Shown here: positions 51,001 to 59,100 of the stretch, one piece after another
How positions within the stretch are numbered: the stretch's first letter is position 1
Layout: each line of letters begins with the position of its first letter
Assembly: GCF_020216065.1 (NCBI RefSeq)
Contig: NZ_JAIWNA010000007.1
Span: 270,247 to 334,246, forward strand
DNA: 64,000 nt
DNA from: Nocardia rosealba
Lineage (GTDB): Bacteria; Actinomycetota; Actinomycetes; Mycobacteriales; Mycobacteriaceae
Direction of reading: 5' to 3'
The notes under the pieces: generated by a model
The model's input: only the letters and a program-made list of their open reading frames with translations
Databases searched by the model: none
Told to the model about the DNA's origin: nothing
Program-made: the position numbers and the translations under genes

Positions 51001-52067
51001 TGATCATCGCCGCTTCTCGCTGGGCGCAGATCCGCCCCGTTGTCAAAGACCAGATCGGCACCCGCATCGAGCTGCGGCTCGGCGACCCGTCCGATTCCGA
51101 AATGGGCCGCCGCGCAGCCGTTCTGGTTCCGGTCGGCCGTCCCGGTCGAGGACTAACCGCAGACCAGCTGCACCTGCTGATCGCACTACCTCGCCTGGAC
51201 TCGGACTCCGACCCGCAGACCGTGTCCGACGGAGCGGCCCGCGCGAAAGCCGACCTCGTCGCGTTGTACGGCGACGTCCGGGCGCCCGCGGTGCGCATGC
51301 TGTCACACCAGATCGAGCGCACGGAACTGCTCGACCGAGCCCGCGCCGAGGGCATACAGCTCGGCCCGACCAGGGTGATCGTCGGCATCGGCGAATCCGA
51401 ACTGCAGCCACTTGTCCTCGACTTCGGCACCGAGCCGCACTTCATGGCCTTCGCCGATGTCGAATCGGGCAAGACGACCCTGCTGCGCAACATCGTGATG
51501 GGAATCATCGAGAACTCCACGCCGGAGGCCGCCAAGGTAGTTCTCATCGACTACCGGCGAACGATGCTCGGCGTGGTGGACGAGCCCCACCTGGCCGGTT
51601 ACTCGTCGACGTCGCAGACCGCGGGAACACTGGTCAAGGAAATCGCGCACTACATGAGCACCCGGCTGCCCGGCGACGACATCACCCCGCAGCAACTGCG
51701 CGAACGCAACTGGTGGACCGGGCCCGAGTTGTATGTCGTGGTAGACGATTACGACATGGTGGCCGGTGCCAGCCCAGCCTCAGACCCGCTGGCTCCCTTG
51801 CTGGAGTACTTGCCCCAGGCGCGTGACATCGGACTGCACCTGGTCATCGCCCGCCGTGCCGGTGGTGTCTCGCGAGCATTGTTCGCCGGCGTGCTCGGTG
51901 CAATGAAGAACATGTCGGTCGACGCGTTGGTGATGAGTGGTCCACGAGACGAGGGGCGGATCTTCGGCGATGTGCGCCCGTCCAAGCTGCCGCCCGGACG
52001 CGGCATTCTTGTCTCGCGTACGCGTGGGGAAGAGATGATTCAGATCGCACATCTGCCGCCGTTGTAA
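48015..52067 (+). CDS. eccC: EccC, FtsK/SpoIIIE-type ESX motor ATPase, locus 2
   Basis: This 1350-residue single-chain EccC is very similar to that at 9268-13332. It has two Met-rich transmembrane helices near residues 38-90 and three P-loops: GATGSGKSE (about 486), GGPQSGKST (about 843) and ADVESGKTT (about 1147). The Walker B-like segments are VVVDEFSEL, VFLVIDGWS and LYVVVDDYDMV. GGAGGGGGAACC precedes the ATG. Divergence between the two copies is concentrated in the linker between the first and second ATPase domains (about 690-790) and near the third domain, where substrate signals are read. The two systems may therefore differ in substrate choice. Confidence 0.96.
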   Translation: MVTEGFVRRPRIAPPRAPGGEVTLSPPPEIQRPIPTPMLLKLMPVVMVVAVVGMLAMFVMMGRNLLANPMMMMFPMMMLMSMVGMFAGMGRGGGPKAAGELNEERKDYFRYLDQIRKDVRRTGNKQLETLIWSHPAPADLRSLLGTRRMWERRPNDPDFGHVRVGLGSHRLATKLARPETGPLEDLEPVSTVALRRFVRTHSVVHLLPTAISLRAFPAINVGGSIEDARGLMRVVLMELTAFHGPDHLSVAIVCAEADGPAWSWAKWLPHLQHPTVKDGMGSARMMYQSLAELETAMGDELLDRGRFMRNSQVPDGRSHLVVVIDDGYVSGSERLISESGLDAVTVFDLTAPENGLAARRGLQLVAVADELFARSAAGTEKFATADLVTVEEAATFARHLARYRLATAAQIVSLGDNTSGSTDPGLMALLRIPDAAQIDPAQVWRPRTGRERLRVPIGITPDGSPVELDIKESAENGMGPHGLCIGATGSGKSEFLRTLVLSMVTTHSPDQLNLVLVDFKGGATFLGLDPLPHVAAVITNLEDELELVDRMKDALAGEMNRRQELLRSAGNFANVNDYEKARAAGQPLDPLPALFVVVDEFSELLSQKPDFADLFVMIGRLGRSLHVHLLLASQRLEENKLRGLDSHLSYRIGLRTFSANESRAVLGITDAYHLPGVPGSAYLKSDSADPLRFNATYVSGAYIAPRTVTRRSNGEVVLDLPARVFTGAPVELPELPERAPEPADLDDPLGLPPSPDEGVPDTLLQVVVKRLVGHGRPAHEVWLPPLEESPSVDMLLPEPDWRSPVNRNGQLVMPIGIIDKPYEQRRDVLTLNLAGAQGNIAVVGGPQSGKSTTLRTIIMAAAATHSPVQVQFYCLDFGGGSLAGLVGLPHVGSVAGRQDVDLVRRTIAELSTLARQREERFSALRIESMADFRRRKFSALAANGGVLPADHPLADDLFGDVFLVIDGWSVIREEFESLETQINGLAERGLSYGIHVIIAASRWAQIRPVVKDQIGTRIELRLGDPSDSEMGRRAAVLVPVGRPGRGLTADQLHLLIALPRLDSDSDPQTVSDGAARAKADLVALYGDVRAPAVRMLSHQIERTELLDRARAEGIQLGPTRVIVGIGESELQPLVLDFGTEPHFMAFADVESGKTTLLRNIVMGIIENSTPEAAKVVLIDYRRTMLGVVDEPHLAGYSSTSQTAGTLVKEIAHYMSTRLPGDDITPQQLRERNWWTGPELYVVVDDYDMVAGASPASDPLAPLLEYLPQARDIGLHLVIARRAGGVSRALFAGVLGAMKNMSVDALVMSGPRDEGRIFGDVRPSKLPPGRGILVSRTRGEEMIQIAHLPPL

Positions 52068-52150
52068 GCAGAGGCACAGGTGACGTGCCGTCAACCAGTT
52101 CGCCACCGAGCGGCCTGGCACGCCCGGATAGCGATGCGGCCGAGCGAAAT

Positions 52151-53101
52151 TCATGGCTCGGTGATCACCGTGAGGGCACGCTGTGCGGTCTCGTCATCGA
52201 CCTCAGCGACTCGGAATCCGTGGTCGATGGCGTGCTGGATCAGCCCGGGTTCCGGGGGGAACCTGTGTTTGCGCAGGTAATGCGGAACGGCGCCGGACCA
52301 AATCCAGGTGCCGTCGGTATGGAAATTCAAGGGGACATCGTGGTCGCCGGGGACGAATTCATCGGCGTCGAAACTGCGGGCGGACAGAATGATCGGGGCT
52401 GACTCGAGGTAGGTCAGCAGGGGTGTGAGGATCTCGTGGGGCACGGGTGGTCGGTCGGCGACAGGCCTGCCGTCGGCGCCACGTCCGTCGTAGACGTGTG
52501 CCAGACGCGGAACGCCGACTCCTGATGTCCGGAGCCGTGCGACGACTTCCCTGGCGTGCGACAGTCTGTCGTCGTCGACGGCGATTGGGGGAAACTCGTT
52601 GTCGATGATGTGTCGCTTGAGTTCGCGGGCCGGTGGAAAGCCGTGCTTGCGAAAGTAGTGGGGGACGGCGCCGGCCCAGATCCAGGCTCCGTCGGTGCGG
52701 TAGTTCAGCGGTACGTCGAATGCGCCCGGCGCGAATTCGTCCTCGCCGAACCCTGGTTCCGACCAGATGATGGGGGCGGATTCCAGGTAGTTCAGAAGGG
52801 GTTGGTGCAGCTTCTTCAGCAGCGGGCGTCGGTGCAATGGGCGACCACCCTCTTCGTGCCCGTCGAAGACCGGGGCGACACGGGGAGATTCGGTGAAGGC
52901 TCTGCGCCGCTCGGCGCGTATGTCGGCCTTCTGGTGCCACGTGGATTCCAGCTCCGTCCGCTGGACGAAGAACTCCACTTCGAGATCTTCCGGCCACAGC
53001 GAGCGGTCCGAGCTCAGACCGTTTCGTTCGACGAAGTCCGCAAAATGATCCGACATCGCCTTGTCGCGCTCGGCGATGAATTCCAGGTCGTCAGAGTCCA
53101 T
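52151..53101 (-). CDS. Two-repeat immunity-like protein of giant toxin 2
   Basis: This 316-residue protein has two homologous halves. Each reads LxYLESAPIIxSxxxFxxDEFxPGxxDVPLNxxTDGxWIWxGAVPHYxRKHxFPP, then a helix and an acidic strand. A single related unit forms the orphan protein at 15156-15545. The ATG overlaps the stop of giant toxin 2 by 11 bases, a typical toxin-immunity junction, so it is the leading candidate for protection against the C-terminal GNAT-like domain. The N-terminal 90 residues are helical and charged. The duplication may give a double-headed inhibitor or protect against two related toxins. The family name is unknown to me. Confidence 0.85.
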   Translation of the reverse strand: MDSDDLEFIAERDKAMSDHFADFVERNGLSSDRSLWPEDLEVEFFVQRTELESTWHQKADIRAERRRAFTESPRVAPVFDGHEEGGRPLHRRPLLKKLHQPLLNYLESAPIIWSEPGFGEDEFAPGAFDVPLNYRTDGAWIWAGAVPHYFRKHGFPPARELKRHIIDNEFPPIAVDDDRLSHAREVVARLRTSGVGVPRLAHVYDGRGADGRPVADRPPVPHEILTPLLTYLESAPIILSARSFDADEFVPGDHDVPLNFHTDGTWIWSGAVPHYLRKHRFPPEPGLIQHAIDHGFRVAEVDDETAQRALTVITEP

Positions 53102-56100
53102 GGTTCAACTCGATCCTGCCCCACCATTCGGAGCCTCGTAAGATTCGCTTTCCAAGCGTTCCGTCGTCGCCTGCCAGATCGGCGATCTCCCTCGGCTTGG
53201 GGTAGTGGTCGATATCGCCGGTACGGGTGGAGAGTCGCTTCGTCATCTCATCCAAGACCACCTGTTCCGCAGGTGAGCACCGAGGGTAGACGGAGCGAAT
53301 TCTTTTCAATATGTTCTGGATCGAACTCTTCAACTTGCTGGGTGACGGATCGAAGAGAAAGTCTCGCCGGGCCCACACGTAGCCGCCCTCGCTCAGCCCC
53401 GCCTTTATTTCGACAACATCCAGTTCGGAGCGTCGGTAGTATGCGTTCATGGCAAGCGTGTAGTGGCCGGCGAACCCCTTGCCTCGAGCGGAATCGTTCA
53501 GCTTGATGAGCTGGTGGAAGAGGACTAGTTCTCCATCGTCGTTGAGATAGATGAAGTATTCGATTCTGCCGATATTCCCGGATTCGGGGTCGTGGACCGT
53601 GGCTTTCACATCGAATCGAGCCTCCATAGTGGGGAGGTTGGCGACATCATGATATTCGGCTTCATCGATCCGCACGTCGAAGGGCCCGTAACGGCCGTTC
53701 ATCGCGGAGAGGATGCTCATGAGCTCGTCGTCGCTCGATCCCTCGACGAAATCACGCAGCGGCGGCATCGCGGAGAGGTCGGGTGCGACGTAGTCCACAG
53801 CCGCCGATTCGGCGACGGTCGGCGCCGCTGACAGGGTGAACGGCACATCGGCCGGCGGCTGCTGCGTCGCATTCGTCGGCTCGGCGACCGACTGCGAGGT
53901 GCTCGACTCGCGGCTCGGGTGCTCAGGTGTGGCGGCGGGCGAGGGCTGGTGGGGGTCTGTGGTGGCAGTCTCGGTCGAGGCATCCTGTGCAGACCCGGGT
54001 CGACTGCGGAAGCGGTCGCGCCAACCGCGCTCACGGGCACTGTTCGGGTCGAGTGACGAGCGGTCCGTCGCAGGGGTTCTGGGCGCGAAGCCGTCAGTGG
54101 TGGTGCGTGTGGTTGTGCCGTCGGGGTGATGGGTTATCCATTGGCCATCGGGTGGGATGCGCGGGCGGCGGTTGCCGGTCGAGTCGATCTCGAAGCCGCT
54201 GGTGTAGACGCGGCCATGTTCGTCGGTCCATGCGCGGGCTGTCGGTGCCAGGACGTCTGTGCCCAGATGGGCAGCCAGGCGGGCGGCGAAGGAGACGGAG
54301 GCGGCGTCGCAGCCGATGAGACGGATGGGCGTTCGTCCGTCCCACCGGGTGTGGTGCCTGAGCAGGTCGCCGTACTCCTCCGGGGCGAAGCGCCGCCCGC
54401 CGATCACCGCCGAGCCGGTGTGGTCGAGGTGGACATCGGCGGTGAAGTACCGGTCGTCGCGGCGTACGCGGTCCGCGAGATCGGCCATCGCCGGGTCGTC
54501 GGAATGGTGCGCGACGCCGGCTTCGGTGTCTGATCCGTACTGTGCGTGGGCTTCGGCGACGAGGGGACTCAGTACACGACTGTCCCGTGGGTCGGCCAAC
54601 TGCTCTCGCTGTGGTTCCGCATGCGTATCCACGCTGCCGCGTGTGCCGATTCCTCGCATGTCGGTCGGTGATGACCGGTGCGCTGGTCGATCAGCATCGA
54701 GTACTCCGTCACCGGTGCCTTCGGTGACTCCAGGGACTCGACCCGGATCAGGTATTCCAGCTCGGCCGGATCGTGTCGCCGCAGTGTCAGACGCAACCGG
54801 ACGCGGTGCGGGTAGATCTGCACCCCGGTCGGCGGCATACCCGATCTCATCGATTCTCGGTAACTCTCGGCCACCGCTCGCTCCGACCAACTCGGATACT
54901 GGAGGATCTGCCGAGTCCGGTTGTCCAGCACCAGCATCGGTAGGCTCATGTACTCCTCGTCCGCGAGTTCCTGGTCCGTCGGTTCCGGTGAGGCGATCCA
55001 GCCGAACTCCGCCGGGACGAGCTGCCATTTCCGGCCGTGGCCAAGTGCTGTCGACAGGTAGGTCTCGGCTTCGGCCTCGGTTCGGATCGGTTTCGGCACG
55101 GTAGATGCTCCCGTCGGGTCGCAGGACGATGACTCGTAGTTGGCCGGCATCGGAGAGAAACTTCGCCGACGGATGGTCGTCGGTGGCACCCGACTGCGGA
55201 TCCCACCACACCGGGCCGTCGGCTTCGAGCGGGAACACGACGGTGCTGGCATGTCCACCTTTGAGAACTCGGCTGCCGTCGGACCGGAACGCCCGCCGGC
55301 CGGCCCCGTCGATCCGTTGCCAGCGGGTGGCGACGAATGCGGCGGAGCCGGGCCCGAGTTCGGTGATCAGGTCGTGCAATTGCTGATAGTGCTCGGTGAC
55401 ATCGAGCGCGGGGTCGAAGTGCAGCAGCTCCGCGCCGACCCATTGCGCGACCCGCTGTGGACTCTCCCCGCTGGTGTAGCCCTGGGTGCCGTCCGAGCGG
55501 AGCTGGATCTCACGAGGGAAGGCGACTGTCGGTCGTCCGAAGAACGACGACAGGCCTGCCATCACACATTCGACGCAGTTGGTGAAGCGACCCGGAACCG
55601 ACATGCCACCGTCGTTGATCGGCACCGGATCGGACCGCGGATCGAATCCGGCTCTACCGCCCGCTGTTCGCTCCACCGCTTCCTGATACGCCGCCGTTTC
55701 CAACGGCGCTATGCGTCCCGGTCCGAACTCCCGGGTTCCGGCTATATCGGGCAGGGGTGAGGCGCCAGGGGCGAGGTCGTGCCGATCGGCTGTATCTTCG
55801 GCCGGCGCGTATTGATCGCCACGATCTAGATCTCCAGTACGCCCGTCTCCGGCCAGTCGCCCGTCCGGGCTCGCTGCTCCAGAATCCAATCCGCTGCTCG
55901 AGTGTCGAGAAGCGACGTCGGGCTGTATTCCGAGTCCAGCTTGTCGATCGTCAGCAGGTATCCCGGGGCCGGTGCGCTGTCCTCGGACAGGGACTGAAGC
56001 CGGATCAGGTAGCGGACCTGCATTATTTCGTTGGACGTCAGTTGCAGGTGTACCCGCGTGAGCGGTGGGTACAGCTGGTGCCCGGGTAGTGGTGCCCCAG

Positions 56101-59100
56101 TTTTCATCGCCTCGATGTATCGGTCGATCAAGGGATTCTTCGCCGAGCTCGGAAGGCTGGTGATCACTCCGGTTCGGGAGTTCAGAATGAATCGGGGAGT
56201 TCCGGCCGGCATGTCCAGTGGGTCCGCCGGGGTCGGCAGTACCAACGTCGCTATCCAGCCGTACTCGAACGGGTAGACCGACACGGGGTCGGTGAGCCGC
56301 AGAGCTCGGATAATGTACTGCTGGGCTTCCTCCGGCGTTCGGATCGGTGTATTCAAGTGCGGCTGTCCCATCGGGTAGTAGCGGAATGGCGGTCAGGATT
56401 CGCGCGTTCTCGACGTATTTGCTCGGGGGCCGATCCCAGGTGGCTTGTTCCTGCGGGCACCACCACACCGGATGGGGCGCGTCGAGGGGATATACAACGA
56501 GGAGGGCGTGGCCGATGAGGACGGGGGTTCCGTCCGCACGGTACTCCAGATTGCCGTCCTGGTCCGTGTCCTGCCAACCGACGAACACTGGTGCGGCGGA
56601 ACCGGGCCCGAGTTCGGCTACTTGTCGCTGCAGCATCTCGAACGAAGACGGGTCGATTTCTCGGTTGCCCCATGACATGAGGCCCGCGCGTAACCAATCA
56701 GCCATGGTGGCCGCGGTCCCGGCAGCCCTGTCGCCGCGCACGGGCGGCGCGACTTGCGGATCACCGAGAAAAGTCAGCAACGCCGACGCCACAACTGCCC
56801 AGCAGTTGCCGCCGCGACCGGGCGCGGTGTCGCCGCCAGGGTTGATCAGGTCGGCAACCGCGCTGGTTCGTGGATCGAACCCACGAACATATCCGCCTTC
56901 GGGTACGCGAGCCGCCTGTTCCAGCGCGGCCTGCAGGGACCGACTTTCCAGTGGCGCCAGCGTTTCTCGCCCCCTGGTGGTCATGAACGCGTAGTGGGCG
57001 TCCGGGACCGCCAGCCGGAGGCCGCCCAACCGGGCTTCCCTCGTCAGTGCCTCGACATCACCCTCGTCGACGGTGAGCCCATTCGACATGGAGCTTGTCG
57101 GAGGCAGGCCGAGGTGATCGCGTAGGGCGACTGCGAGCAGCCGCGCGGCGTCGCCGATATCGGTCGTCTCGGCAGGTAGACCGAGGCGCAGGTGCGCGGT
57201 GGGCGAATCGACCGGGTCCAGAGTGAACTGATAGGGCTCGCCAGTGAGTGGTGAATACCATTTTCCGGGCCCGAAAACGATGCTCTGCGCCGCGTCCACG
57301 ATCGACTGGGCCAGTTCGCCGGACTCGGACGGATCCAGCTCGAGTCGCAGCCGGATGCGCAGTTCGAAAGCTGCGTCGTCGTTGGTCGGCCCGCGGATGA
57401 TGTCGTAGTGCGGACCGGTGATCACCGCAGGGGCCGTGGGTGTCACGGCCACAGTGGTGTGAGTGATCGATGGCGACCCGCCCGAGTTCGGGCCTCTGAC
57501 CGGAGTATCGAGTCCATCGTCGCGTGTGCCGCCGCGAAGCTCGGCGTCGACGACATGCACCTGGCCGTGTTCGTCGACGAAGACACGTTGGAAAAGAAGC
57601 TGTTCACCGCGTGCTAGTCGTTGCCGATGGTCCTTGGCCGACAGGGCGCTCAGGTGTGGATCGGCTCCCTCGAAGGTGACCAGTATGCGGCCGGGCGCCC
57701 CCGGCAGTACACCGATCCCTTGGACAGCCTGGGTGACGCCTGCCGCGGCGAGGACATCGGCGATGGCCAGTTCAGTGGCCGCGTCCGACAATCGTTGGGC
57801 TTCGGCGCGCGCCGAGAGGTAGGACGAGAGATGCTCTGCCGCTGCGCTTTTCAGCGAGTTGAGGGCGCGGATTTCCTGATAGAGGGCAATCTGGTCGGCC
57901 TGCGGTGCACCGTCGCGGCCGACTGCTTCCCGCGCTGCGGCGATCGCCGTCTCGATGTGCTGATCGATCCGGTCGCGGGTGACGCGTGGCCCGGTTGCCG
58001 TAGCGCCGTTGTCGAGTGCGCTGTGAATTCCGGTGAGTGCGTCAGCGGCCGACTTCGCGCGCCGTATCGCCCGGGCGGCCTGGGCGGTCTGGTCGGTGAT
58101 CGTCGCGGCGACCTGCGGTGAGGTCGTGTGCGGACGGGGGGTGCCGTAGAACCAGGTGGCGTCCGGTGCGCGAGAAATCTCGTGGGCTTGTTGCTCCTGT
58201 GCGACCGTTGCGGTGAATTCGTGTACGACGTCGGAAAGTTCGGCGGTCAGATGCGCACCTGCCTGCACAGGCCGGACATCGGGGCCTTCGGCCATTTCCG
58301 ACACGGCCGACTGGCGGGCGGCCGCGAGTCGGGCGATCGCCTGCTGTCGAGCCTCTTCGATCCGCTCTGCGAACGCGGGATCGACCACGAATTGCCTGAC
58401 GGAAGATGTTGCGGTAAGCGCGATCTCGTCGATCCGGCGGCGCGCGCTTCCTTCGATGACGTCGAGGCGCTCATTGGCGGTGCGATACCGTCCGTCCTCG
58501 CGCGGCACCTGCCAATCGACCAGGTGTGGTCGTCCCGCGTCGTCGAGTACTACCCGCTTGAAAGTGATCTCGGTGTCGGCGTCTGTGAGTCCCCGCCAGC
58601 CTTGGTCGTCTACGAGGGGCTCGGTTGCGGAGTTCGTGCTCAGGACGAGCGCGCGAGGGACGTCTCCGTCGATGATGCCGATCCGGTCGGCAAGCACCCG
58701 TGCGCCGGCTGCCCGTAATGCCTCGCCTGCGGCGACGTCGTGCAGTTGACGACGAAGCTCGCGTTCAGCGGCGCGTGCATCCAGGTAGCGGGTGAGCTGT
58801 TGCTCGACATCGGCCCGGACGCCTGCCAGGCGCTCGTGCTCCCGGTCGCGCGCCAAGCGCTCCCAGACCGAGCGCACCATGTCGTCCGGGCCGGTCGGCA
58901 CGGTGTTCGGTTCCGGTTCCGGGCGCGTCAGCTCGGCATCGATGTGGTCGATGACACTGCGACCGAGTGCGCGCGGGCTCGGGCCCGGTGTCACCGGACC
59001 GGCTACCGCAGCGGCGATCTCGGAAATTCGGGCGGCGGCCCTGCGCTGCTCGGCTTCGGCCGCCTCGGCCCGCGCCAGGAGACCGGATAGCGACGCTGTC

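Noticed and set aside
54569..56371. A frameshift or sequencing error explaining the change of coding frame in toxin 2
   Set aside because: The toxin frame is open throughout and recognisable toxin domains lie in it on both sides of each nested gene, so no frameshift is needed. Two independent compensating errors at homologous junctions are unlikely.
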